Shown: in pieces, positions 8,846-17,842 of the stretch
Numbering within the stretch: the stretch's first letter is position 1
How the letters are laid out: each line of letters begins with the position of its first letter
Source of the DNA: Candidatus Bathyarchaeota archaeon
Lineage (GTDB): Archaea > Thermoproteota > Bathyarchaeia > Bathyarchaeales > Bathycorpusculaceae
DNA: 64,000 nt
Direction: 5' to 3'
Assembly: GCA_022865885.1 (NCBI GenBank)
Contig: JALHSQ010000127.1
Span: 62,001 to 126,000 of the forward strand
The notes under the pieces: model-generated
The model's input: only the letters and a program-made list of their open reading frames with translations
Database searches by the model: none
What the model was told of the DNA's origin: nothing
Program-made: the position numbers and the translations under genes

Positions 8846-10186
8846 CTAAGATTGTTTGAGGTCGAAAGGCATTCCTCTTCCAAAGAAAGGCAGTTTCTTT
8901 TTCCTTCGCAAAGTCTTAAGCATTCGCCGCATCACGATGTATTGTTTCAAGAGTTCCTTCATTTCTTTCTCGCTCGTTCCTGAACCTCTCGCTACTCTTC
9001 TGATTCTTGAAGCGTTGAAAATCTTTGGGTTTTCCTTTTCCTGAGAAGTCATAGACTGAATCATCACACGCCATTTCTCAAGGCGACCTTCAGCCGTGTT
9101 AAGCATGTCTTCAGGTATATTGTATGACATACCAGGCAGCATCTTCAAAAGCTTCTTGAAGGTACCCATTCCTTTGATGGCTTCAAATTGCTCATACATG
9201 TCTGTTAACGTGAACTTGCCACTTAGGATGGCCTTGGCTTTCTTCGCTGGAACCTTGATCTCTGCATCACGAACTTTGTCAAGCAGAGTCTCTAAGTCAC
9301 CCATTCCCAAGAGCCTGCCAACAAACCTTGAAGGAATAAATTGCTCTATATCTTCCACCTTTTCGCCTGTGCCAATGAACTTTATCGGTGCACCAGTTGC
9401 TGCGACTGCGGAGAGTGCACCACCACCCCTTGCCGAACCATCCAATTTGGTGACAAAGATGGAGCCTATTGGGGTAGCTTCGTTGAATGCTTTTGCTTGA
9501 ATTAGCGCTTGCTGGCCTATTGTTCCATCAATCACCAACATGACCTCATCCGGTTTGATACTCTTCTCAAGCATCTTCATTTCCTTGATCAGTTCCTGTT
9601 CTTCTTTGTGACGACCAGAAGTGTCCACAAGAATCAAATCTTTGTCCGCGAATTGCTTCAATCCTTCATTGACTACCTTGATGGCGTCCTTAGCTTTCGA
9701 GTCGCCATATATGGGGACGTTTATTCGGCTAGCTAGTTGCTGAAGCTGCGCGTATGCGCCTGGTCGGAAAGTGTCTGCGCAGATCAATGCTGGCTTCAAT
9801 CCTCTTTTCTGGAAGTATCTCGCAAGCTTGGCCCCATTTGTTGTCTTTCCAGAGCATTGTATTCCCACCAGCATCACAGTCTTTCTTTTCCCCGGTTCCA
9901 TTTTCAGCGGAACTGGTTTTTCTCCAAGAAAATGCGTTAGCTCTTCATAAACCACTTTTATCAGGTGTTCACGTCTCGAAATTCCTGGGGGACCCCTTTC
10001 TTTTAGTGCCCTTTCCTCTATTCGCTTTGATATGTCAAGCACTAGTTTAACATTCACGTCTGATTGAAGCAGAGCTTTTTGAATATCATGCACGAGCTCT
10101 TTAACTGTAGCCTCATCTATGACGGATGCTTTGAAAACCTTTCTGAGAGCATCATAAAGTGAAGAGCCTAATCGATCTAGGGCCAT
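8846..10186 (-). CDS. srp54: Signal recognition particle protein SRP54
   Basis: GTPase that binds signal peptides and SRP RNA and docks ribosomes at the membrane. About 446 residues: helical N domain, G domain with P-loop GIQCSGKTTNGAKLARYF near residue 105, DTSGRHKEEQEL (switch II, with Ser in place of Ala), and TKLDGSARGGGAL, then the methionine-rich M domain from about residue 300 (MLPGMSYNIPEDML, ARGSGTSEKEMKELLKQY). I start at the ATG at 10186, which has GGAG seven bases upstream and gives MALDRLGSSL. A TTG at 10198 is possible. It is the first gene of the minus-strand cluster. Confidence 0.96.
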   Translation of the reverse strand: MALDRLGSSLYDALRKVFKASVIDEATVKELVHDIQKALLQSDVNVKLVLDISKRIEERALKERGPPGISRREHLIKVVYEELTHFLGEKPVPLKMEPGKRKTVMLVGIQCSGKTTNGAKLARYFQKRGLKPALICADTFRPGAYAQLQQLASRINVPIYGDSKAKDAIKVVNEGLKQFADKDLILVDTSGRHKEEQELIKEMKMLEKSIKPDEVMLVIDGTIGQQALIQAKAFNEATPIGSIFVTKLDGSARGGGALSAVAATGAPIKFIGTGEKVEDIEQFIPSRFVGRLLGMGDLETLLDKVRDAEIKVPAKKAKAILSGKFTLTDMYEQFEAIKGMGTFKKLLKMLPGMSYNIPEDMLNTAEGRLEKWRVMIQSMTSQEKENPKIFNASRIRRVARGSGTSEKEMKELLKQYIVMRRMLKTLRRKKKLPFFGRGMPFDLKQS

Positions 10187-10301
10187 GGTTTTCTCCAAGT
10201 CTCAAGTTGATTGAGTCTTTAAACGGACACTTCACTCTTTAATCTTACTCTCCATAAGCTTTTTACACTTCACGGGTTTCTAGGTAATTGGGGAACAGGC
10301 T

Positions 10302-11045
10302 TTGAACGAAGTTAAAGTCATAGAAAGAACACAAATCCCAACCAACGCCACGATGCTCTTCGGTTTTCCGGACGTTGGTTTGGTAGGCGTCATAGCAGCT
10401 TCACACCTGATTGAAGAACTGAACCTGACTGAAGTGGCATACTTGGATTCAACATTGTTGCCACCAGTAATAGTCTTGCATGATGGACTCCCACATTCAT
10501 CGATAAGGATTTTCGGCAACGACGATTTTCTCTTGACCGTGTCTGAAACGCCTATACCTGCAGAAACTATCTATCCAGTGATGGATGCGCTGATTGAATG
10601 GGGAAAGAACAAGAAAGTCAAGATGATGATCTCGCTAAGCGGTATTCCGGTCGAAGACAGACAAGAGACACAGGAACTGAAAGTTTTCTCAGCCGCATCC
10701 AAGCCCGAAACCTTGAAAATGATTCAAGACAAAGGCATCGAAGTATTGATGGAGGGATACATGGTCGGCCCTCAAGCAATCATGTTGATGCGTTGTTCTC
10801 AGGTTGACTTGCCTGCAATAACACTGCTTGCACAATGTTTTCTTAACTATCCAGATCCGGAAGCAGCAGCGGAGATTCTGAAGAGCCTAACCATTCTGGT
10901 GGGAGTGAAAGTAGACATCGCCAAACTTCTGGAAAAGGGTGAGGAGATTCGTTTGAAAGCAAGAGACGTGATGAAACGAACTCGGGAAGAAATGTCTAAG
11001 GTCAAGAAAACGCAGGAATACGACTCACCAGTATATGTATCTTAA
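10302..11045 (+). CDS. PAC2-family proteasome assembly chaperone
   Basis: 247 residues matching the archaeal PAC2 family, related to eukaryotic proteasome-assembling chaperone 2. The N-terminal block MLFGFPDVGLVGVIAASHLI and LPPVIVLHDGLPHSSIRIF are characteristic, as is YMVGPQAIMLMRC near residue 165. A charged helical tail follows. It probably assists 20S proteasome assembly or another protein-quality step. It starts at TTG (10302) after GGGGAACAGG and is followed after 15 bases by an Hsp20 gene, consistent with a protein-quality operon. Confidence 0.88.
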   Translation: MNEVKVIERTQIPTNATMLFGFPDVGLVGVIAASHLIEELNLTEVAYLDSTLLPPVIVLHDGLPHSSIRIFGNDDFLLTVSETPIPAETIYPVMDALIEWGKNKKVKMMISLSGIPVEDRQETQELKVFSAASKPETLKMIQDKGIEVLMEGYMVGPQAIMLMRCSQVDLPAITLLAQCFLNYPDPEAAAEILKSLTILVGVKVDIAKLLEKGEEIRLKARDVMKRTREEMSKVKKTQEYDSPVYVS

Positions 11046-11060
11046 AGGAGGGCCTAGACA

Positions 11061-11489
11061 GTGTCAATAAAGAGAAAACATTCATTCTTGGATCCGGTTG
11101 ACAACTACTTTGGGGATTTGGAAAAGGAATTTGAAAGATGGAGAGAAGCAATCATAGAGAAACCAAGCTGGAGCAAGAAAAATTCTACGATAGAACCGCT
11201 GCATAACACTAAAGTGACACCCACAGAAGTCGTCGTAACTGTAGACTTACCCTTGACTGAAGAGAGAGCTGTGCAGGTCAACCCCCTCGATGAAAGAACC
11301 CTTGAAATATCGGCAAAAATGAAACGAAAAATACGACTTGAGGAATTGGGGATAACCTATCACAAAGCCGAATTCCATAAATTGTATTGTCATGCACGTG
11401 TGTCAGTACCTGTAAACATGTCCAGGATGAAAATCAAATTCAAGAAGGGGATGCTTGAGATTCGCATCCCACGCAAGAATAAGGATTGA
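11061..11489 (+). CDS. Small heat-shock protein (Hsp20/alpha-crystallin domain)
   Basis: 142 residues. A C-terminal alpha-crystallin-like beta sandwich is seen from about residue 50 (EVVVTVDLPLTEERAVQVNP) to the end (RVSVPVNMSRMKIKFKKGMLEIRIPRK), which includes the GxLxI-like strand and an IRIP motif used for oligomer contacts. It probably holds unfolding proteins. The start is GTG at 11061 with a strong GGAGGGCC sequence upstream. It follows the PAC2 gene closely. Confidence 0.86.
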   Translation: MSIKRKHSFLDPVDNYFGDLEKEFERWREAIIEKPSWSKKNSTIEPLHNTKVTPTEVVVTVDLPLTEERAVQVNPLDERTLEISAKMKRKIRLEELGITYHKAEFHKLYCHARVSVPVNMSRMKIKFKKGMLEIRIPRKNKD

Positions 11490-11646
11490 AGCCTCAGCCC
11501 TATGAGTAAACTCATCATGAATCAGACGGCTCTTCTCGCATCATTGGCTCCAAGAACTCCTATGCAAGATACTGAAATAAGCTTTGATGGAAAGTCTTTT
11601 AACAAGACGTAGCAATTTGGTTTGAAGAACCTAATAGGTGGAGGCA

Positions 11647-11847
11647 ATGCCAGGAGAAAGAGCGATTCATATAGGCATTTTTGTGCTCACGTTAGTGGGT
11701 TTATGTTCACTAAGCGCTTGGGCGAGCTATGAATATCTTCGTGAAACTCTGATTCTGGAGATCTCCAGCATTGCACTGAGCTGGGGATTGATACTTCTTG
11801 TCCTCTACGTCAGTTTCAAGGCACTAGATTGGAACTGGTGGAGATGA
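11647..11847 (+). CDS. Small two-helix membrane protein, unknown
   Basis: A 66-residue protein with two hydrophobic segments, about residues 9-25 (IGIFVLTLVGLCSLSAW) and 36-56 (ISSIALSWGLILLVLYVSF), ending in a tryptophan-rich tail. I prefer the ATG at 11647, preceded by AGGTGGAGG, to the GTG at 11638. No family is recognised. The next 250 bases up to the aIF5A gene show no gene. Confidence 0.6.
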   Translation: MPGERAIHIGIFVLTLVGLCSLSAWASYEYLRETLILEISSIALSWGLILLVLYVSFKALDWNWWR

Positions 11848-12100
11848 ACAATCGAAGCAAATGGGATGATCCCTGTTAAAACATATCTTGTTCGAGCATT
11901 TCGGTGAGTTCAGTAAGTAGATTAGACTCAGTGCCGCTTGGAAACACTCTTGTTGATTCGTGGTTGACACTCCGTTATGGTATATTGAAATATCCTATAA
12001 TAACAAGTGTCTTGCTTCCCGCTTGTCCTAGATCTGCAAAAAGAGAATGTTTTGGTGAAGCTTGAGTCACTAGGTTCTCGGCAAGAACCCGCTCTCGTTC

Positions 12101-12493
12101 CTATTTTATTCTAATGATTTTCATTTTACCCATTATTTTCCAGTATTCAATCTCAACGCCAGCGACGATTTTCGCTTTCAGCTCTTCTTCTGTCGGGTAG
12201 GGAGCGTCCAAATATTCGTAAGTTTCCAAGTCCATGATTTGGACGCCTGTAGGGTTGACTGCAAAGATCTGCCCCATCCTCTTGTCAATTATCGGTACTT
12301 CAGTGTTTAGGTCAACTGGTTTCACGAATTGCCTCTTCACATTGTCAAAAACGCCTATGGCCACTATTCGGGCTTTGGCAGATCCGTGTTTCCCTGGCTT
12401 TGACTTCGTTATGTCAAGTATGTGGCAGGGTTCACCCTCAATGATCATATAGCCGCCAACACGTAAACTCCCAACGTCAATTGGTCTAGTCAA
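12101..12493 (-). CDS. eif5a: Translation initiation factor aIF5A
   Basis: Helps peptide-bond formation at stalling sequences; the archaeal homologue of eIF5A. The 130-residue protein has the hypusine loop SKPGKHGSAK, with the modified lysine at residue 35. This is followed by a C-terminal OB fold (VPIIDKRMGQIFAV to the end). It is transcribed divergently from NAD kinase. The start ATG at 12493 gives MTRPIDVGSLRVG, in line with family members. Confidence 0.96.
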   Translation of the reverse strand: MTRPIDVGSLRVGGYMIIEGEPCHILDITKSKPGKHGSAKARIVAIGVFDNVKRQFVKPVDLNTEVPIIDKRMGQIFAVNPTGVQIMDLETYEYLDAPYPTEEELKAKIVAGVEIEYWKIMGKMKIIRIK

Positions 12494-12560
12494 TTCCCCA
12501 CCAGCTTTCTATGACTCTCTGCTAAGTGCATTTCTCAACAACACCCATATATAGATTAAG

Positions 12561-13430
12561 GTGCCGCTAATAGTCGAAAAGGAGAGACCCTTGTTCAATA
12601 GTGTCGGTTTGGTTGCCCGTTTCGACAAGAAGCAAGCAATAAAGCTTGCAGAGGACTTGGCAGAGTATCTGACAACCAAGGGACTACAAGTCTGTATTGA
12701 AGAAACATTGGCTGGAAAGACTAAGAGAAAAGAAGAAACCATCCCACTGGTACAAATGAAAACCGACTTCATAGTGACTATTGGCGGAGATGGCACGATC
12801 CTTAGAACCTGCGTTTCGGTTCCGAAGCCAGAACCACCAATACTTGCGATAAACATGGGAATCCGAGGTTTTTTGACAGAAGTTGAGCCAAGACTAGCTT
12901 TTGAGGCTGTGGACAAATGCCTGAAAGGTGAATACATTGTTGAAAAATGCATGAAGCTTGCTGCAAGCGCAAACGGCAAAGCCTTTCCAGATGCTCTTAA
13001 TGAAGTTGTCGTTACACATAATGAGCCGGCGAAGCTGCTCTACATGCGGATTTTGAAAGATAAGAAGCCTATTCTGACTTGCCAATCAGATACTCTGATC
13101 ATCTCTACGCAAACTGGCTCAACCGGCTATTCGCTCTCAGCTGGGGGACCTGTTCTGGATCCTGGCGTGGACTCGTTTGTTCTGACACCTATATGTCCGT
13201 TGACAGATTTCCGACCGATTGTCTTTCCAGCAGACTCAAGCCTAACAATCGAGGTTGAAAGACCAAAAAGGATGCTTATGCTAATAGACGGACAATATAG
13301 CCAGGTCATATCTTCTGAACTTCCAAGTGTGACTGTAACCCGTTCTAAACATGAGACCTCTTTCATAAGGTTTGGCGAGAACTTCTACCATCGTTTGAGA
13401 AGCAGACTTCTTTTCAAAGGAATGAGGTGA
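12561..13430 (+). CDS. nadK: NAD kinase
   Basis: Phosphorylates NAD to NADP. 289 residues with the diagnostic GGDGTILR motif near residue 75, NEVVVTH near 153, and TGSTGYSLSAGGPVL near 187, which form the nucleotide and NAD site. The reading frame opens at GTG 12561. An internal TTG at the LFNSVGLVARF segment is a possible later start. Its stop overlaps the Nob1 start by four bases, so the two are co-translated. A NadE gene elsewhere in this window completes the NAD-to-NADP steps. Confidence 0.94.
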   Translation: MPLIVEKERPLFNSVGLVARFDKKQAIKLAEDLAEYLTTKGLQVCIEETLAGKTKRKEETIPLVQMKTDFIVTIGGDGTILRTCVSVPKPEPPILAINMGIRGFLTEVEPRLAFEAVDKCLKGEYIVEKCMKLAASANGKAFPDALNEVVVTHNEPAKLLYMRILKDKKPILTCQSDTLIISTQTGSTGYSLSAGGPVLDPGVDSFVLTPICPLTDFRPIVFPADSSLTIEVERPKRMLMLIDGQYSQVISSELPSVTVTRSKHETSFIRFGENFYHRLRSRLLFKGMR

Positions 13431-14029
13431 ACGCACCAACGACTGCTACAGACAAGAAAGTAGTGGTCTTAGATACTTCTGCATTCGTTGCTGGTTTCGA
13501 TCCATTTTCAATCGAAGGTGAACTGTTCACTTCTCCCGCAGTCAAAGAGGAAATAGTGGAAAACTCTATGTCTGGAGTCAGGTTCAGAACAGCCGTAGAA
13601 AGCGGCAAGCTAAAAGTCAAGATGCCAAGTGAAGCATTCATTGATAGAACAAAGAGTTCAGCAACAGTTATTGGCGACAAACATCTCCTCTCGGAAACTG
13701 ACATTCAAGTTCTGGCATTAGCCCTAGAACTCAGAACTAGAGGTAGTTCTCCACTAATTGTCACAGATGACTACTCAATGCAAAACGTCGCAAACCAAAT
13801 TGGAATAGAGTTCGCTTCACTAGCGACTTTCGGCATTCGACTTCGCCTCCAATGGTTAAGATATTGCCCTGCATGCTACAGAAGATACCCAGCAGACAGC
13901 AAAACTGGAATATGTGAAATATGTGGAACAAAGCTAAAGAGGAAACCATTGAAGAAGTACAGACTAAACCTCAATTGCCCTACAAACATATCCAATGAAG
14001 GACTGGAACGCCGGAAGCAAAAGCATTAG
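13427..14029 (+). CDS. nob1: Nob1-like rRNA endonuclease (PIN domain and zinc ribbon)
   Basis: Cleaves the 3' end of pre-16S rRNA in small-subunit maturation. The 200-residue protein has a PIN domain with acidic residues in VVLDTSAFVAG (about residue 15), SETDIQVLALALEL and VTDDYSMQNVA, then a zinc ribbon with CPACYRRYP and CEICG (about residues 147-166). The GTG start at 13427 overlaps the nadK stop. The pairing with nadK has no obvious functional reason. Confidence 0.93.
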   Translation: MNAPTTATDKKVVVLDTSAFVAGFDPFSIEGELFTSPAVKEEIVENSMSGVRFRTAVESGKLKVKMPSEAFIDRTKSSATVIGDKHLLSETDIQVLALALELRTRGSSPLIVTDDYSMQNVANQIGIEFASLATFGIRLRLQWLRYCPACYRRYPADSKTGICEICGTKLKRKPLKKYRLNLNCPTNISNEGLERRKQKH

Positions 14030-14055
14030 GCTTTGTCACGTTTCTTCAATTGGGA

Positions 14056-14484
14056 TTATGCTTCTGCATTGTCTCGTTTGCTGAAGTAGATTATGTCACG
14101 GCGTTCAATGTAACCACATTTCTCAAAAAGCGCCTTCGAAGCGACGTTAAAGTCGTCGACCAAAACGCAGAATATCTTGATATCAAGTTTTCTAAGCACT
14201 TTTTCTGATTCCGAAATCAAAGCCTTGGCCACACCAAGACCCCTGTGATCCGGATCCACGGCTAGGCGGTTGATCCAGCCTTTCCTCCCATCATTGCTTG
14301 CGATAGCAACGCCGACAAGTTCGCTACCATCATATGCTCCTAGAAAGAAGTCAGGGGAAGATTTCATCTGCACGGCCATTGCCGTTTTGCAGTCACGTCC
14401 TTTTTCCTCAAAGGATAACTCTGCCTTAATCCAAAGCCTGATTATCTGGTCGTAGTTCTCTATTGTTAGTCTTCGAATTTCCAT
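14056..14484 (-). CDS. GNAT-family N-acetyltransferase
   Basis: 142 residues with a complete GNAT fold: the acetyl-CoA-binding segment is INRLAVDPDHRGLGVAKALI near residues 71-90 with the R/QxxGxG/A loop as HRGLGVA, followed by VLVDDFNVASKALFEKCGYIERRDII. The substrate cannot be predicted. The RimI-like ending could mean a protein N-terminus. It is convergent with Nob1 and lies 28 bases after the aminotransferase gene on the same strand. Confidence 0.82.
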   Translation of the reverse strand: MEIRRLTIENYDQIIRLWIKAELSFEEKGRDCKTAMAVQMKSSPDFFLGAYDGSELVGVAIASNDGRKGWINRLAVDPDHRGLGVAKALISESEKVLRKLDIKIFCVLVDDFNVASKALFEKCGYIERRDIIYFSKRDNAEA

Positions 14485-14512
14485 GCAAGCACTTCAAAGA
14501 GAAGCTTTTAGA

Positions 14513-15853
14513 TTACTTCTCTTTTTCAACTTCTTTCGTCACGTCTATTACTATGTCCAAGGCCGCATCTACAAGTTCTCGAGTTATGATCATCGGTGGG
14601 GCTATTCTGATCGTCGAGGCTCCGCAGGTTATGATGTTGACTCCACGCTTCCATGAGCGCATCATGATTTCGTTGACCTTCTTCGTTGCGGGTTTCTTGC
14701 TTTCCTTGTCCTCAACAAGCTCCATGCCTATCATTAGACCCTTACCTCTTACGTCGCCAACAATCTCACTTTCTGCCTGAAGCTCCCCGAGCCTCTTCAG
14801 GATGTAGGCGCCTTGTTTTGCCGCATTCTCCAGAAGGTGTTCCTCTTTTATAACGTCTATTACTGCAAGCGCTGCGACGCATGAAACTGGGTTGCCGCCA
14901 AAGGTACTTGCATGAGCACCGGGACTCCAATCCATGATCTTTGCGTTAGCGATAGTTGCACCCAATGGAAGACCTGACGCTAGTGCTTTTGAAGTACACA
15001 AGATGTCAGGTTCGACACCCCAATGCTCTATCGCAAACCATTTGCCTGTTCTTCCCATGCCAGACTGCACTTCATCAACTATAAACAATATTCCATATTT
15101 CTCTGCAAGCTTCTTCAGCTTCTGATGATAATCCGGAGGTGGCACAACATACCCGCCCTCACCTTGAATTGGCTCAACAACTATGGCAGCAACGTCCTCA
15201 GGAGGTACGAATTTCTGCAAAACGTGTTCGTCAATGAAATCTACGCACCAATAGTGGCAGTCTGGATACGTCAGCTTGAACGGACAGCGATAGCAGTAAG
15301 CATATGGTACATGAGTAACACCAGGCATTAACGGAAAGAAATATCGCCTTTGTGCAGGTTTGCTGGCAGTAAGTGACAAAGCACCAATTGTGCGTCCGTG
15401 AAAAGCACTTATGAAGCCTATGAACAACTGTTTACGAGTATGCCACTTGGCGATCTTGACAGCGGCTTCAACGGATTCAGCACCACTGTTACCAAAATAA
15501 GCCTTCTTCTCAAAGTTTCCAGGCGTGATCTTTGTTAGATTCTCTGCAAGGTCGAGGACTTCCTTGTAGTAGAAGTCTGTATTGGAATAATGTAGGAAAC
15601 GGTCGCATTGACTCTTTATGGCTGATATGACCTTTGGATGATTGTGGCCAACATTAAGACAAACCAAGCCAGAGTTGAAGTCTATGTACTCATTACCGTC
15701 AACATCTGTCACGATGCAGCCTCTGCCACTCTGAACAACAAGCGGGTAAAACCGCCCATATGAAGGCGAAATCAGACGCTCATCCTTCTTAACTAGTTCT
15801 CTTGCTTTCGGTCCTGGCGGACTAGCAACGATTCTGGGATATTTGCTCATCAA
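14513..15853 (-). CDS. Class III PLP-dependent aminotransferase (archaeal omega-aminotransferase or racemase group)
   Basis: 446 residues of fold-type I, class III. The lysine that binds pyridoxal phosphate is in CTSKALASGLPLGA near residue 285. GNSGAESVEAAVKIAK binds the cofactor phosphate, and IVDEVQSGMGRTGKW carries the cofactor-ring aspartate. An internal cysteine-rich insert YAYCYRCPFKLTYPDC resembles the Thermococcales group that includes an ornithine omega-aminotransferase and broad amino-acid racemases. Substrates such as ornithine, GABA or a neutral amino acid are all possible. The start could be either of two adjacent ATG codons. Upstream of it is a 158-base gap before Alba. Confidence 0.88.
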   Translation of the reverse strand: MMSKYPRIVASPPGPKARELVKKDERLISPSYGRFYPLVVQSGRGCIVTDVDGNEYIDFNSGLVCLNVGHNHPKVISAIKSQCDRFLHYSNTDFYYKEVLDLAENLTKITPGNFEKKAYFGNSGAESVEAAVKIAKWHTRKQLFIGFISAFHGRTIGALSLTASKPAQRRYFFPLMPGVTHVPYAYCYRCPFKLTYPDCHYWCVDFIDEHVLQKFVPPEDVAAIVVEPIQGEGGYVVPPPDYHQKLKKLAEKYGILFIVDEVQSGMGRTGKWFAIEHWGVEPDILCTSKALASGLPLGATIANAKIMDWSPGAHASTFGGNPVSCVAALAVIDVIKEEHLLENAAKQGAYILKRLGELQAESEIVGDVRGKGLMIGMELVEDKESKKPATKKVNEIMMRSWKRGVNIITCGASTIRIAPPMIITRELVDAALDIVIDVTKEVEKEK

Positions 15854-16011
15854 ACGTCACCAAGGTGAACTTTACGTTTAGAAAGGAGGGTTTTATATAG
15901 CTACCGATACTTCTCCCAAGAAATACACAAAGAGTCTAGGTTAAGAACACACCGTTAGACAAGACTAATCCATCGAGTGCTTCTCTGTCTCATGAAGTGA
16001 GAAATAAGCTG

Positions 16012-16380
16012 CTACTTGGCCAGTATTATCTCGATGGTTGAGACGTTTGCTTTCCTGCCATCCTCTCGAGCAAGTTCCTCGGTGCGAATGCTTATGCCTT
16101 GAAGCCGCACATCCTTCAGAAAAACTCGCCTCAGCAACTCAACGGAGTCAACTGCTCTACAGATTGCTCGTCCTCTGGCTTTGACCACGATTCTCTTTGA
16201 ACCAGAGCTGAAGTGCGTCAGACAAGCGATTACATAGTTCTTCACTGGTTTCTGGCCGACAAACACAACGGTTTCCTTGACTTGCGGTTCTTCCGCAACT
16301 CGTGGAGGTGCTGGCTCCTTTGTTTGCTTGTCTTTCTTGTTGACTTTTCGTTTTGGTTTCTTCTCTGTCACATCACACAC
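16012..16380 (-). CDS. alba: Alba-family DNA/RNA-binding chromatin protein
   Basis: Coats DNA or RNA as dimers in archaea. Residues about 37-122 are a full Alba fold: PVKNYVIACLTHFSSGSKRIVVKARGR, then ICRAVDSVELLRRVF and ISIRTEEL. The lysine equivalent to the acetylated one would be in the VGQKPVKNYV region. The first 35 residues are an added basic tail rich in Lys and Pro, longer than in most Alba proteins. It is a monocistronic minus-strand gene between the aminotransferase and the oxidoreductase operon. Confidence 0.92.
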   Translation of the reverse strand: MCDVTEKKPKRKVNKKDKQTKEPAPPRVAEEPQVKETVVFVGQKPVKNYVIACLTHFSSGSKRIVVKARGRAICRAVDSVELLRRVFLKDVRLQGISIRTEELAREDGRKANVSTIEIILAK

Positions 16381-16498
16381 CGCTTTCTTTACTAGAGCAT
16401 AGTCGAGGTGAAGTACTATATGTCAACGAGTTTAGCTTCTTATATCTTTCCGTGCGGAACCACCGCAAGCGCGTTATCTGAAGGCTCATGCATTCTCA

Positions 16499-17095
16499 CT
16501 ACTGATGTGCGATGTCGCTTGCCGGCTGTGCACATTGTTGATCAGCAAAGCGCATCCCCTCTTCGAAAGCACGCACATTTGTCTGAAAAAGATCAATCTT
16601 CTTTCCAAACAGTTCCTTCAAACCTTCAATAATACTTTCTTTGGCAACAGTCTTTGTGAGTGCAACATAGGCACCAAGCATTACCATGTTCGCAGATTTC
16701 TCAGTACCAGCCGAAGTGGCAACTTCACTTGCTGGAATAGCCAACGTCTTGATGTCTTTTCTGGTAACTGGATGGGTGACAAGCGAACTACTAAGGAGTA
16801 GTAATCCGCCACTCTTCAATCGTGGCTCGAATGTTTCCATAGAAGGGTTGTTCATTACAAGGACTGTGTGAGGATGAGCTGTGACTGGAGAACCGATCTC
16901 TTCGCTTGAAATCACGATCGTGCAGTTGGCAGTTCCACCACGCATTTCAGGGCCATAGGATGGAATCCACGTCACATGCCTGCCTTCCTTCATAGCGCTG
17001 AAAGCCAAAAGCTTCCCAATGAACATTAAGCCTTGACCTCCAAAACCAGCCATCACGATGTCCTCATAGAGAGGTTTTTCTCCAGTTTTTGCCAC
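16499..17095 (-). CDS. 2-oxoacid:ferredoxin oxidoreductase, gamma subunit
   Basis: Last gene of a four-gene operon for an oxygen-sensitive oxidoreductase that turns a 2-oxoacid, CoA and oxidised ferredoxin into acyl-CoA, CO2 and reduced ferredoxin. The 198-residue subunit starts with IVMAGFGGQGLMFIGKLLA, has SYGPEMRGGTANCTIVIS near residue 46, and NMVMLGAYVALT later, all typical of the gamma domain. Its start lies two bases after the beta-subunit stop. Confidence 0.92.
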   Translation of the reverse strand: MAKTGEKPLYEDIVMAGFGGQGLMFIGKLLAFSAMKEGRHVTWIPSYGPEMRGGTANCTIVISSEEIGSPVTAHPHTVLVMNNPSMETFEPRLKSGGLLLLSSSLVTHPVTRKDIKTLAIPASEVATSAGTEKSANMVMLGAYVALTKTVAKESIIEGLKELFGKKIDLFQTNVRAFEEGMRFADQQCAQPASDIAHQ

Positions 17096-17097
17096 TC

Positions 17098-17841
17098 TTA
17101 CGCCTCCTTTGGAGTCTTAAACTCGCCTAATGGAAAGTGGGCAGCCATTTTCTCGTCCACAAATCTCAAGGATTCAACCGGAGTCATGTGCCAATTAGTA
17201 GGGCATTGAGACAAGACCTCTACAAGTGAATATCCCAAGCCATTGATTTGTGTTTCAAAAGCCTTCTTGATAGCTTTCTTAGCCTGAACTATGTTTCTTG
17301 GGCTACTCACACTTACTCTTGCAACATAAGCGACACCCTCAATCGTTGCCAGCATTTCACATACTCGAAGCGGATATCCTGCCTTCTCTGCTACCCTTCC
17401 AGTAGGAGTTGTTGTTGTTTTTTGTCCAATAAGCGTAGTGGGAGCCATTTGCCCGGCAGTCATTCCATAAATGGCATTGTTGACGAAAATCGTGGTGATT
17501 TTCTCTCCACGCGCTGCCGCATGGATCGCCTCCGCGGTTCCTATGGCCGCAAGATCTCCATCACCCTGATAGGTAAAAACAACAAGCTCCGGATGCACAC
17601 GTTTGCATCCTGTTGCTATGGCAGGTGCACGACCATGTGCTGCTTCGTATGAATCCAAGTGGAAATAGTTGTAAAGTAATACAGCGCAACCTACTGGCGC
17701 TACCACAACTGTTCTGCTGTGGATTCCCAGTTCGTCTATCACTTCAGCCACCAATCTATGAATAATGCCATGACCGCATCCTGGGCAATAATGTGTGCTT
17801 GCGGAGGTAAGCGTTCTAGATCTCTCAAAGGCAACTTCCAT
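17098..17841 (-). CDS. 2-oxoacid:ferredoxin oxidoreductase, beta subunit (thiamine diphosphate binding)
   Basis: Binds thiamine diphosphate. From the ATG at 17841 (MEVAFERSRT), chosen because the alpha gene stops at 17843, the protein has 247 residues. It shows HYCPGCGHGIIHRL near residue 17, the TPP motif GDGDLAAIGTAEAIHAAARG near residue 90 with NNAIYGMTAGQMAPTT after it, and ETQINGLGYSLVEVLSQCPTNW. A four-cysteine cluster is not seen, so the iron-sulfur cluster is probably in the separate delta subunit. Confidence 0.93.
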   Translation of the reverse strand: MEVAFERSRTLTSASTHYCPGCGHGIIHRLVAEVIDELGIHSRTVVVAPVGCAVLLYNYFHLDSYEAAHGRAPAIATGCKRVHPELVVFTYQGDGDLAAIGTAEAIHAAARGEKITTIFVNNAIYGMTAGQMAPTTLIGQKTTTTPTGRVAEKAGYPLRVCEMLATIEGVAYVARVSVSSPRNIVQAKKAIKKAFETQINGLGYSLVEVLSQCPTNWHMTPVESLRFVDEKMAAHFPLGEFKTPKEA

Positions 17842-17842
17842 C